From Gemmatimonadaceae bacterium (GTDB lineage Bacteria; Gemmatimonadota; Gemmatimonadetes; Gemmatimonadales; Gemmatimonadaceae): DNA of 64,000 nucleotides. The translations under genes and the position numbers were made by a program. The notes below the pieces were generated by a model. That model searched no databases. It was not told the DNA's origin and saw only the letters and a list, made by a program, of their open reading frames with translations. Positions 1 to 7,721 of this stretch are shown piece after piece; the first letter of the stretch is position 1; each line of letters begins with the position of its first letter. The stretch spans positions 1 to 64,000 of the forward strand of contig JADZAN010000036.1 in the NCBI GenBank assembly GCA_020852815.1, read 5' to 3'.

Positions 1-543
1 GTTTCAGGATCTCTTTCACTCCCCGCCCAGGGGTGCTTTTCACCTGTCCCTCACGGTACTCGTCCACTATCGGTCACACAGGAGTCTTTAGCCTTGGAGG
101 GTGGTCCCCCCAGCTTCACGCCCGATTTCGCGAGTCGGGCGTTACTCAGGAACTCCACTGGGCCAGCGCTCTTCCACTACCGGGCTGTCACCGTCTCTGG
201 CGCCCCGTTCCAGGGGACTTCGCGTCGTTAACTGGCTCCGTCCGTGGGTCCTACAACCCCGGTCCCGCAAGGAGACCGGTTTAGGCTCTGCCCCTTTCGC
301 TCGCCGCTACTCCGGGCATCTCGTTTGATTTCTCTTCCTCCCGGTACTGAGATGTTTCAGTTCCCAGGGTTCGCTTCCCGGTCGCCCAGGATGACGGACG
401 TCACCGCCCGCCGGGTTGCCCCATTCGGCCATCTCGGGATCACCGCGTGTGTGCCACTCCCCCGAGCTTATCGCAGCTTACCACGGCCTTCCTCGCCTCT
501 GTGTGCCCAGGCATCCCCCACATGCTTTCGCTCGCTTGACCCA
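1..543 (-). rRNA. rrl: 23S ribosomal RNA, 5' portion (gene continues off the left edge)
   Basis: The complement reads as domain I of bacterial 23S rRNA. The conserved 5' segment around 455-535 (complement GGATGCCTGGGCAC, then GATAAGCTCG nearby) and the later GTACCGTGAGGGA and AGTGAAAGAGATCCTGAAAC stretches are all present in order. About 500 nt of the 5' end is in the window and the rest lies to the left. The mature 5' end is placed near 543 by similarity to the E. coli start and could be a few bases off. No 16S rRNA, tRNA-Ile/Ala or usual spacer precedes it; instead a promoter and the divergent rlmI gene follow. Confidence 0.95.
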
Positions 544-791
544 TTCTCCGTCAAGCAGAGCACGCGCGATCTACTACTTCAGATCTTGCTTGTGATCAAG
601 CAATCTCGCCGCCAACAACCCGCTCGCGCAGGTCATCAGCGGTAAGGATTCACTTCCCACGATCTTCCCTACCTTCACTTTTCAATCAGCATCCGCCGGC
701 AGTCGCCGCGCGGCATTCATGACAACTCCAACCTCTGCACCACCGCCGGACCGCTCACGCGATGTCCAGTGCCGGTAGCGAAAGGGCGCGA

Positions 792-820
792 ATTGTACAT
801 AGACCGCGGACGCATATCAA
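792..820 (-). promoter_or_regulatory. Putative sigma-70 promoter of the 23S rRNA gene
   Basis: On the minus strand there is TTGATA (815-820), a 17-nt spacer, and TACAAT (792-797). Each hexamer matches the consensus at five of six positions with ideal spacing. It points at the 23S gene and predicts a leader of about 240 nt that would include processing signals. The leader carries TGCTCTGCTTGA just before the 23S start, loosely like a boxA antitermination element. This is a sequence match only; the start site has not been measured. Confidence 0.6.
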
Positions 821-1034
821 CCCCTGCGCCCCTCGCCCACCACGGGAATTCCCCCCTTCCATTCGCGCCGCACACGACAGCGCGCCAATCGACGACGAGC
901 CCGCCTCGCGAACGCTCGCCCGGCGTTCGCTACCTTATCGCAACATGTCCCCCGACCACCGCCGCGCAGCCCACGGCCGCGCCACGCAGCCGCCGCGCGC
1001 CGCCGGCTCCGCCGGCTCCGCCAAGGACTTCTCC

Positions 1035-2219
1035 ATGAGTCCCGCCGCGGACCTGGCCCTCGCCGTGGTCTCCAACCGCGGCGCCACGCGCTGGAGCCAA
1101 GGGCACCCCTGGATCTTCAGGAGCGACGTCGTCCGATTCCCGCCCTCCGCCGCGGGCGCGGTGCGCGTCGAGGATGGCCGCGGCCGAGCCATCGGTACGG
1201 CGCTGTGGTCGCCGAACTCCGAGATCTCGCTCCGCATGGTCGACCGGCGCCCCCTCCCCGCGTTGACGCGCGAGTGGTGGGAAGAACGCCTGCAACTGGC
1301 GATCGCACGGCGCGGCGAGATCCTGACCCGCAGTTCCGCGTGTCGACTGGTCCACGGCGAGGGCGACGGACTCCCCTCGCTTACCTGCGACCGATACGAC
1401 CGCTGGTTGGTGGTCCAACTGATGAGTGCCGGGCTGGAGGCGCACCGCCAACACATCGTCGACGCGCTGCGCTCGCTCACGGGATGCGAGGGGATCCTCG
1501 CGCGACATGACGGCGCCGTCCGCGAGCGAGAGGGACTGCCGCGCGAGACGTCGCTCCTGCTCGGCGACGTGCCGCAGGAGATCGAGGTCCACGAGCATGG
1601 CGTGAAGTACCTCGCGGCCCCGTGGACGGGACAGAAGACCGGCGCCTTCCTCGACCAGCGCGAGAACCGGCACCGCATCGGCGCGCTGGCCCGCGGACGC
1701 GCGCTCGACTGCTTCGCGTATCACGGCTCCTTCGCGTTGCATCTGGCGGCGAGGGCCGACGAGGTCGTGGCGCTCGACGTCTCGGCCGCGGCGCTCGAAC
1801 GGGCGCGCGAGAACGCCCGGCTCAACGGACGATCCAACATCTCCTTCGTCGAGGCCGACGCCTTCGACGAGCTGCGCGCACGCGAACGCGCCGGCGAGCG
1901 CTTCGACACGATCGTCGTCGACCCGCCAGCCTTCGCCAAGAACCGCCCGTCGCTCGCGGCCGCACTGCGCGGATATCACGAGATCAACCTCCGCGCGCTC
2001 CGGCTCCTGGCGCCCGGCGGCGTGATGTTCTCCGCCAGCTGCAGCTATCATCTCACGAAATCGCACTTCCTCGAGATGCTGCAGGGCGCCGCCGCCGACA
2101 GCGCCCGCCGCGTCACGCTGCGCGAACTCTGCGTGCAGCCCGCCGACCATCCCGAGGTGATCACGATCCCCGAGACGGGCTACCTCAAGGGAGCGATCCT
2201 CGAGGCGCACGACACCTGA
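1035..2219 (+). CDS. rlmI: Class I rRNA methyltransferase (RlmI-like, 23S m5C methyltransferase)
   Basis: 394 aa. RlmI-family enzymes transfer a methyl group from SAM to a cytosine of 23S rRNA (C1962 in E. coli). An N-terminal PUA-like domain (roughly residues 10-90, beginning near GHPWIF) is followed by a Rossmann methyltransferase. Motif I reads ALDCFAYHGSFALHLA, the family DPPAF motif is followed by KNR, and a Cys lies in FSASCSYH. The start at 1035 is chosen because AAGGA lies 7 nt upstream and the PUA domain begins just after it. An in-frame ATG at 945 would add 30 low-complexity residues. The gene is transcribed away from the 23S gene whose RNA this family modifies. Confidence 0.85.
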   Translation: MSPAADLALAVVSNRGATRWSQGHPWIFRSDVVRFPPSAAGAVRVEDGRGRAIGTALWSPNSEISLRMVDRRPLPALTREWWEERLQLAIARRGEILTRSSACRLVHGEGDGLPSLTCDRYDRWLVVQLMSAGLEAHRQHIVDALRSLTGCEGILARHDGAVREREGLPRETSLLLGDVPQEIEVHEHGVKYLAAPWTGQKTGAFLDQRENRHRIGALARGRALDCFAYHGSFALHLAARADEVVALDVSAAALERARENARLNGRSNISFVEADAFDELRARERAGERFDTIVVDPPAFAKNRPSLAAALRGYHEINLRALRLLAPGGVMFSASCSYHLTKSHFLEMLQGAAADSARRVTLRELCVQPADHPEVITIPETGYLKGAILEAHDT

Positions 2220-2316
2220 GGCGTGAGCGCCGATGGCGCTGGGACGTTCCATGTGGCATCGTCGTGAGGCCGACCAATTCCGTCATTCGGCAACACCGCC
2301 TCCTCCCCCCGCATCC

Positions 2317-4218
2317 ATGTCGCTCCGCTCACTCCCAACCCTCGCGCGCCTGGCGAACGTCGTCGCGGTCGCGATCGTGCTGCTCGCCTCGCCGACCGAC
2401 GCCCAGCGCACACAGAAGCCACCGCTGCACGGCCGGCACTGGATGGCGGTCACCGGCAAGCCACTCGCCGCGACGGCCGGCGCGATGACCTTCCAGAAAG
2501 GCGGAAATGCCGTCGACGCGGCGTGCGCCATGCTCGCCGCCGTCACGACGATGTGGGATGTGCTGAGTTGGGGAGGAGAGACGCAGGCGCTGATCTATCA
2601 CCCCAAACTGAAGAAAGTGATCGGGATCAACGCCCTGGGCGTGGCACCAAGCGGGGCGACGGCGGAGTTCTATCGATCGCGTGGCATGAACACGCCGCCG
2701 GAGTTCGGGCCGCTGGCCGCCGTCACTCCGGGCACGCCAGGTGGCTTGATGACGATGCTTGCCGAGTACGGCACCCTGTCGCTGGCCGACGTCCTGTCGC
2801 CGGCGATCCAGATGGCGGATGGGTATCCCATCGAGGCGCAGGGCGCGAACTCGATCGAGTCCAACAAGGGACGTCTCAAGCAGTGGAAGTACTCACGCGA
2901 CGTGATGCTTCCGCACCTCGGCGACGCGCGCGAGGCGCCGGCGGCCGGCGAGATCTTCGTCCAGAAGGATCTTGCCGCCACGTTGCGGAAGCTCGTCGAG
3001 GCGGAGCGCAACGCGCTGCGGGGCGGCAAGTCGCGCAAGGAGGCGATCTATGCCGCCTATGATCGCTTCTACAAGGGCGACATCGCCGATGAGATCGTGC
3101 GCGGCGTTCGCGAGGAAGGGGGGCTGTTCACGCGCGAGGACCTGGCAAACTGGAAAGTGAAGATCGAGGAACCGCTCTCGACGACGTATCGCGGGGTCGA
3201 GGTCTACAAGCTGCAACAGTGGACGCAGGGGCCGGCGTTGCTGCAGGCGCTGAACATCCTCGAGAACGCCGACCTCAAGTCGATGGGCTTCAACTCGTCG
3301 CGCTACATCCATACGGTGTACCAGGCCATGTCGATGGCCTTCGCCGACCGCGACTTCTACTACGGCGACCCCGCGTTCGAGCCGGCAGAGCCGATGCAGG
3401 GGCTCCTGTCCAAGGCGTACGCCCGTTCTCGTTATGCGCAGCTCAAGGCGGACCGCAACGACGCCACGATCCGGCCGGGCGACCCGTACCCGTTCCAGGG
3501 GGCGACGAATCCGTTTCGCGCCCTGCTCGACGCGTGGAGCGTGACCGGGGCACCCGCCGAGCTCCCCAAAAGCGGGCAGCAGGACCGCGTGAGCGGCGAC
3601 GGTGAACCGCCCATGTCGCCCGACGATGCGTTCTACGCCGGCACGACGTCGATCCAGGCGGCCGATTCGGCGGGGTGGGTGATCTCGGTGACGCCGAGCG
3701 GCGGATGGATACCGGCGGTGATCGCGGGGCGCACCGGCGTCGGGTTGAGCCAACGCGCGCAGAGCTTCGTGACGCATCCGGGCGACGGGCCGTTCAACGT
3801 GATTGCCCCGGGCAAGCGCCCGCGCGTGACGCTCACGCCCTCGCTCGCACTCCGGGATGGCGCACCCTACCTGGCGTTCAGCGTGCAGGGGGGCGATTCG
3901 CAGGACCAGAACCTCCTGCAGTTCCTGCTCAACACGGTGGAGTTCGGGATGACGCCTCAGGAAGCGGCCGAGGCACCGAACATCAACTCGTTCCAGATGC
4001 GCTCGTCGTTCGGCGCGCATGAGTCGCGTCCCGGGCGATTGCTGCTGGCGGAGTCGGTGCCCGACTGGACACGCCGCGAGCTGCAGCGCATGGGCTACAC
4101 GCTCGAGGTGGAGCGGTTGACGTCGGGCCCCATCACCGCGATCTGGCTCGACCGGCGGCACGGAACGCTGTGGGGTGCCGCGTCGAACCACGGCGAGGAC
4201 TACGGCATCGCGTGGTGA
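2317..4218 (+). CDS. Gamma-glutamyltransferase family protein, secreted
   Basis: 633 aa. An N-terminal signal peptide (hydrophobic stretch to about residue 25, ending near TDA) predicts export. The body has the Ntn-hydrolase gamma-glutamyltransferase architecture. GGNAVDAACAMLA is the typical early motif, and the proposed autocatalytic cleavage site is AGTTSIQAAD, where a Thr would become the N-terminal nucleophile of the small subunit. The C-terminal half contains SLALRDG and a GGD segment in place of the usual PGGS. Family members cleave gamma-glutamyl bonds such as those in glutathione in the periplasm. Bacterial proteins of this divergent type are often annotated only to family level, so the substrate is not assigned. 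It stands alone, convergent with mutM. Confidence 0.8.
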   Translation: MSLRSLPTLARLANVVAVAIVLLASPTDAQRTQKPPLHGRHWMAVTGKPLAATAGAMTFQKGGNAVDAACAMLAAVTTMWDVLSWGGETQALIYHPKLKKVIGINALGVAPSGATAEFYRSRGMNTPPEFGPLAAVTPGTPGGLMTMLAEYGTLSLADVLSPAIQMADGYPIEAQGANSIESNKGRLKQWKYSRDVMLPHLGDAREAPAAGEIFVQKDLAATLRKLVEAERNALRGGKSRKEAIYAAYDRFYKGDIADEIVRGVREEGGLFTREDLANWKVKIEEPLSTTYRGVEVYKLQQWTQGPALLQALNILENADLKSMGFNSSRYIHTVYQAMSMAFADRDFYYGDPAFEPAEPMQGLLSKAYARSRYAQLKADRNDATIRPGDPYPFQGATNPFRALLDAWSVTGAPAELPKSGQQDRVSGDGEPPMSPDDAFYAGTTSIQAADSAGWVISVTPSGGWIPAVIAGRTGVGLSQRAQSFVTHPGDGPFNVIAPGKRPRVTLTPSLALRDGAPYLAFSVQGGDSQDQNLLQFLLNTVEFGMTPQEAAEAPNINSFQMRSSFGAHESRPGRLLLAESVPDWTRRELQRMGYTLEVERLTSGPITAIWLDRRHGTLWGAASNHGEDYGIAW

Positions 4219-4257
4219 CGCGGTGGGCGGCGGGACACGCAACACCGCCCCCGCCGC

Positions 4258-5049
4258 TCACCGTTGGCACTGGCGGCAATAGTAGGTGCTGCGCCCGCCC
4301 TGCACGAGGCGGGTGATCGGCGAGCGGCAGCGGCGGCAGCCCTTGCCGTCGCGCTGGTACACGTTGAAGCGCACGGCGTCACTCACGGCGAGGGCGCCGT
4401 AGTAGCGCTCCGGACGTTCGAGCGCCTTCTGCATCGCGCGCTTGACTCCCGCGGCCAGCGCCCGGTACTGCAGCTGGCGGAGCCGATTCGCGGCGCGCCG
4501 GGGATCGATGCGCGCGTACCACAGCGACTCGGACGCGTAGATGTTGCCGATGCCCGCGACGAGGCGTTGATCGAGGAGCGCGGGCTTGATGGGGCCGCGC
4601 CGGAGTGCCAGCCGATGCGCCAGCCACTCGGCGTTGAACGCAGGGTCGGTGGCCTCGGGACCGAGATCCGGGCAGGGATCCACGCCCGGGGAGACGACGG
4701 CGACGGTGGCCAGCGCGCGCGCATCATCGAGCGCGAGTCGCGTTCCGTCCTCGAAGTCGAGCACGACGCGCGTGGTGCGTGACGCGCTGTCGTCGACCGT
4801 GGCCACGCGCCAGTCGCCCGTCATGCGGAAGTGCACATGCAGCGTGCGCCCGCTGGCCAGCCGGAGGAGCTGGTGCTTGCCACGCCGGTCGATGGCGACG
4901 ACGGTGTCGCCCGTCAGTGCATTCGCGATCTCGTCAGGCAGCGATCGACGCTGCGACGCGTGCAACGCCCGCACCGCGCGGAGGCGCTTGCCCTGGCAGG
5001 CATCGCGCGCCACGCGAACCGCGTGCTCGACCTCCGGAAGCTCGGGCAC
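4258..5049 (-). CDS. mutM: Formamidopyrimidine-DNA glycosylase (Fpg/Nei family)
   Basis: 263 aa. Bifunctional base-excision glycosylase/AP lyase for oxidised purines. The start is fixed at the GTG at 5047-5049 because it gives the N-terminus PELPEVE after Met removal; Pro2 is the catalytic nucleophile and Glu3 the general acid of this family. The central helix-two-turn-helix region has GIGNIYASESL. The C-terminal zinc finger is complete, with CRRC and CRQC at the very end. It starts 14 nt after the stop of the upstream hydrolase gene with no clear Shine-Dalgarno, so translation is probably coupled. The open frame continues some 100 codons further upstream, but that part overlaps the neighbour and is not coding. 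Confidence 0.88.
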   Translation of the reverse strand: MPELPEVEHAVRVARDACQGKRLRAVRALHASQRRSLPDEIANALTGDTVVAIDRRGKHQLLRLASGRTLHVHFRMTGDWRVATVDDSASRTTRVVLDFEDGTRLALDDARALATVAVVSPGVDPCPDLGPEATDPAFNAEWLAHRLALRRGPIKPALLDQRLVAGIGNIYASESLWYARIDPRRAANRLRQLQYRALAAGVKRAMQKALERPERYYGALAVSDAVRFNVYQRDGKGCRRCRSPITRLVQGGRSTYYCRQCQR

Positions 5050-5063
5050 GTGCTCGGCGCTCG

Positions 5064-5993
5064 TCAGGCAGGGGCAGCGGCCTTCTTGCGCCAGTAGCGC
5101 GCCAAGCCGAACCACGACGAGCGTATCGTCTCGCGGTCGACGTGGCGCGCCTGTTCGGGGGTGAGGGCACTCGTCAGGCGCGCCAGTTCGGCGTCGGCGA
5201 AGGCGTCGGCGCGGGCATCGTCGTCGCTCCCGGTGCCGAGGGAGGCACGGACGGCCAGGCTCCAGGAGATGATGCGATCCCAGAGGGCGTCGAGGTGGGC
5301 CACGACATGGCGCACCGGCCCAAAGTGCGTAAGCAGGAGGGCTTCCGGCCCCCACGCGGCGATGAGGTCGAGCGAGGGCTTCCAGGTCTCGAGGTCGATG
5401 TCGGGCGGCGGCGCGGCGGGGAGCGCGGGAGTTCCATGCTGCGAGGCTTCGCCGGCCACGTCGCCCACGAAGGCGACGCCGGACTGCTCGTCGAGGTACG
5501 AGAGGTGATGCCAGGCGTGCCCCGGTGTGTAGGCCACCCGCAGCCTTCGTCCGCCGATGGAGAGGCGTTCGTCGCCGGCCAGGACAATGAGCTGTTCAGG
5601 TGCAACGGGTTCGAACGCCCCCCACAGGCGTTCCATCTCCCCCTGGTAGATGCGCCGGGCGCTGTCGAGGAGGCGGGACGGGTCCGTCAGGTGCGGCGCG
5701 CCACGCGCATGCACGTGTACGCGCAGGTCGGGGAGTTCGCGCGCCAGGGTACCGGTGATCCCGGCATGGTCGAGGTGGATGTGCGTGAGGAGGACGTGGC
5801 GCAGGTCGCTGGTGCGCGCGCCGACGTCGCGAATGGCTTGCTCGAGCGCCTCACGGCACGAGGACGGTCCCGGATCGACGACGACGAGGCCGTCGGGCGA
5901 TTCCATGAGGTACACGGCGATGGCTTCCGCACGCCCGAGGTGGAGGAGGTCACCGCAGGTGATGCCGTCGGTTACAGGTCGCAGGGAGGTCAT
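5064..5993 (-). CDS. Metallo-beta-lactamase fold hydrolase
   Basis: 309 aa, cytoplasmic. It carries the binuclear zinc motif HIHLDHAG (HxHxDH), a downstream TPGHAWHH histidine and the GDVAG aspartate. The C-terminal half contains LLLTHFGP and a helical extension typical of MBL-fold proteins related to glyoxalase II and to LACTB2-like hydrolases. The exact substrate cannot be read from sequence. It is the first gene of a two-gene unit with mutM, 14 nt apart. The upstream region 5994-6254 contains several copies of a short repeat. Confidence 0.8.
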   Translation of the reverse strand: MTSLRPVTDGITCGDLLHLGRAEAIAVYLMESPDGLVVVDPGPSSCREALEQAIRDVGARTSDLRHVLLTHIHLDHAGITGTLARELPDLRVHVHARGAPHLTDPSRLLDSARRIYQGEMERLWGAFEPVAPEQLIVLAGDERLSIGGRRLRVAYTPGHAWHHLSYLDEQSGVAFVGDVAGEASQHGTPALPAAPPPDIDLETWKPSLDLIAAWGPEALLLTHFGPVRHVVAHLDALWDRIISWSLAVRASLGTGSDDDARADAFADAELARLTSALTPEQARHVDRETIRSSWFGLARYWRKKAAAPA

Positions 5994-5998
5994 GGGGG

Positions 5999-6166
5999 GC
6001 GGGAAGTCTCGTGAGGGCGACTCGTGGGAGCGACTCGTGAGGGCGACTCGTCAGGCACGTGCGGCGCGCGTCACGGGTGAGCGACCGGCGCTCGTCAGGC
6101 ACGCAGGCGGCACTCGTAAGGCGCGATCGAGGGAGCGATGAGGCATGCGAGGCTCGTCAGGCAGCA
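5999..6166. repeat. Cluster of short CTCGTCAGGCA / GCGACTCGT repeats
   Basis: The gap between the divergent hydrolase (starts 5993) and methyltransferase-like (starts 6255) genes is built of short repeats. CTCGTCAGGCA occurs near 6047, 6090 and 6150, and GAGGGCGACTCGT or GCGACTCGT variants lie between. CTCGTCAGGC also occurs inside the two neighbouring genes (about 4932, 5062, 5171) and elsewhere in the window. No hairpin or open frame explains it. Confidence 0.55.
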
Positions 6167-6254
6167 ACAAATCTAACGAGTGAATGGCGAAAGCACTTGC
6201 GCGCCTTACGAGAGTCCGTAGGTTTGGTCCGAGCCTAACAGGCGTGAATGCATC

Positions 6255-7028
6255 GTGTCTCATCAACCGCAACGATCGCTCAAGCACGAGTACGAGTGCT
6301 TCGTCGAGCAGGAAATCGAGAACTACAAGGACTCGATTCCCCGCTCGACCATCCTGCGCATCGGCGACGAGGCGGTGGCGAACCTTCGGGCGTCGGAGCA
6401 GGTGGCCTTCGATGAGATCCTCATCTGGGCCGAGGTCGACCGGATCATCCGCAACCGGCTCAGGATTCCCTCGTATGCCGGCTGGCGTCGCCGTCGCCTG
6501 AAGCTCATCGCCGAGTACCGGCGCCCGGAGCGATGGGGGCTCAGCGCCGACGCCCCCATCGTGCGGGAAATCCCATCGGACGCCGAGGCCCATGTGCTGG
6601 TCGTCGGCGCCCGCGAGGAAGGTACCGCACTGTACCTCGCGGCCAACGGCTGCCAGGTCACCGCGGTGGAGGACGACCCCGAGGTCGTGGAGAAGGTCAT
6701 TGCGGCTGCCGGCGTGGTGGGGCTCACCTCGCGCGTAAACGGATGCGTCACCGGGCTCGGCGAGTGGTATCCCGAGGCGCCGCTCCACGCCGTGGTCTGC
6801 TCCCCGGCCGCCTTCGACCGCCTCACGGTGAGCGAGCGCGAGCGCGTGATCGAGATCCTCAAGAGCGCCACGCTCGACGGTGGCGTTCACCTCGTGCAAA
6901 CGCTGGCCGCGGGACACACCGCCGTCGAGGTGGACGAGTTGCGCGCGCGCTATCGCGGCTGGGAGGTCTCCATCGTACGCGATGAGAGTTCGTCGCGGAC
7001 CTTCCTCGCGCGGAAGAACGTCGCCTGA
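6255..7028 (+). CDS. SAM-methyltransferase-like Rossmann protein, function unknown
   Basis: 257 aa. Residues from about 110 onward read as a class I methyltransferase fold. A beta strand AHVLVVGA is followed by a turn REEGTAL where the glycine-rich motif I would be, then VTAVEDDPE with an acidic residue ending strand 2 as in SAM binders, and later LHAVVCSPAAF and GGVHLVQ. The N-terminal 100 residues are helical, charged and basic near 75-85. The motif I glycines are incomplete, so cofactor binding is uncertain. The start is the GTG at 6255; there is no better in-frame start and only a weak purine stretch before it. I do not recognise the family. Confidence 0.6.
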   Translation: MSHQPQRSLKHEYECFVEQEIENYKDSIPRSTILRIGDEAVANLRASEQVAFDEILIWAEVDRIIRNRLRIPSYAGWRRRRLKLIAEYRRPERWGLSADAPIVREIPSDAEAHVLVVGAREEGTALYLAANGCQVTAVEDDPEVVEKVIAAAGVVGLTSRVNGCVTGLGEWYPEAPLHAVVCSPAAFDRLTVSERERVIEILKSATLDGGVHLVQTLAAGHTAVEVDELRARYRGWEVSIVRDESSSRTFLARKNVA

Positions 7029-7132
7029 AACGAGCGTCCCAGCGCCTGAACGACCTGACTCAATAGAAGAGTTTGGCGACACGCGACGATACGGGCGTGT
7101 CAGAAGAAGACGTGTCATTTGGCTACATTCGT

Positions 7133-7151
7133 CGCCGCCCCCCGGGCGGCG
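7133..7151 (+). terminator. Possible intrinsic terminator after the methyltransferase-like gene
   Basis: CGCCGCCC (7133-7140) and GGGCGGCG (7144-7151) form a perfect 8-bp GC stem with a 3-nt loop. It is followed by ATTTCTCTATAACACCTTTT, which is only moderately T-rich. It lies about 105 nt after the stop at 7028. Confidence 0.45.
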
Positions 7152-7349
7152 ATTTCTCTATAACACCTTTTATATCAATGACTTGCGCCGAGCGCTCCTG
7201 ATGGCGGGAGGTGGCATGCGGAGTGCTTTGCGGTAAGATGTGAGGCGACTCCATGGCCTCGCAGACCGGCCGCATTCGGCGAACCGTTCTCGCCGGCTGC
7301 GGCCGATCGCACGAGAGAACGCATCTACTATATGAAGGGGAGAAGTGGG

Positions 7350-7505
7350 ATGACGGAGAAGGGCCAAGGCGTCGTACTCGAGGAACCGATCGGCATCGTG
7401 ATCTCGCGCGGGAGCCGCGCGGAGCCGCCGCCGCGGGTGTGGGCATACGTCTGGGGCGAGGTCCCCGAAAACGAGCCAGCGGCGACGGAACCGAAGGCCG
7501 CGTAG
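7350..7505 (+). CDS. Small conserved-looking hypothetical protein, 51 aa
   Basis: 51 aa. The start ATG is preceded by AGGGGAG (7336-7342) at a 7-nt distance, the best Shine-Dalgarno in this stretch. The frame ends 75 nt before a strong terminator stem (7581-7621). The product begins MTEKGQGVVLEEPIGIVISR, has a Pro-rich middle with WAYVWGEVPE, and ends in an Ala/Glu/Pro tail. It has no membrane segment or cysteine. The good ribosome site, compact size and terminator together argue for a real gene. No function is proposed. Confidence 0.5.
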   Translation: MTEKGQGVVLEEPIGIVISRGSRAEPPPRVWAYVWGEVPENEPAATEPKAA

Positions 7506-7580
7506 GGCGACCAGTCAGGGCGGGGCGATTCGGCAACGGAGCCCCGCAGCCCGATCGATCGAGACGACACAGAGCAGGGA

Positions 7581-7621
7581 AACAAGAAAGCCGGCGCAAC
7601 GATCGCGCCGGCTTTCTTGTT
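7581..7621. terminator. Strong bidirectional intrinsic terminator
   Basis: ACAAGAAAGCCGGCGC (7582-7597) and GCGCCGGCTTTCTTGT (7605-7620) form a perfect 16-bp stem, 17 counting the flanking A/T pair, with a 7-nt loop. The A-rich left arm and T-rich right arm give a U tract in both directions. It separates the plus-strand 51-aa gene from the minus-strand lysine-rich gene and can end both transcripts. Confidence 0.85.
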
Positions 7622-7640
7622 GTTTCGAGACTTCGAAGAA

Positions 7641-7721
7641 CTACCGCTTCTTGGTCTTCTTGGCGGCCTTCTTCGCGGTCTTCTTCGCGGCCTTCTTGGC
7701 AGTCTTCTTCTTCGCAGCCAT
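7641..7721 (-). CDS. 26-aa lysine/alanine-rich histone H1-like peptide
   Basis: 26 aa: 13 Lys, 7 Ala, 4 Thr, a single C-terminal Arg and the initiator Met. It begins MAAKKKTAKKAAKK and repeats an AKK(A/T)AKK pattern. That composition matches the DNA-binding tails of AlgP, Hc1 and histone H1. Upstream on the minus strand is a clear AGGAG about 8 nt before the ATG, and a strong terminator follows within 20 nt of the stop, so it is a complete monocistronic unit. The upstream leader is long and holds the hairpin CCGATCC/GGATCGG (7756-7775). A nucleic-acid-binding role is an inference from composition. Confidence 0.65.
   Translation of the reverse strand: MAAKKKTAKKAAKKTAKKAAKKTKKR

Noticed and set aside
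1-645. Several open frames within the first 650 bases
   Set aside because: They fall inside the 23S rRNA gene, whose conserved blocks are recognisable on the minus strand.
930-2252. 440-codon open frame on the minus strand
   Set aside because: It lies opposite rlmI, which has clear domains and motifs. The antisense product is Arg/Ala/Gly-rich and has no recognisable fold; it is an effect of high GC.
5050-5355. Upstream extension of the mutM frame
   Set aside because: Overlaps the hydrolase gene and would remove the required N-terminal PELPE; the GTG at 5049 gives the catalytic Pro2.
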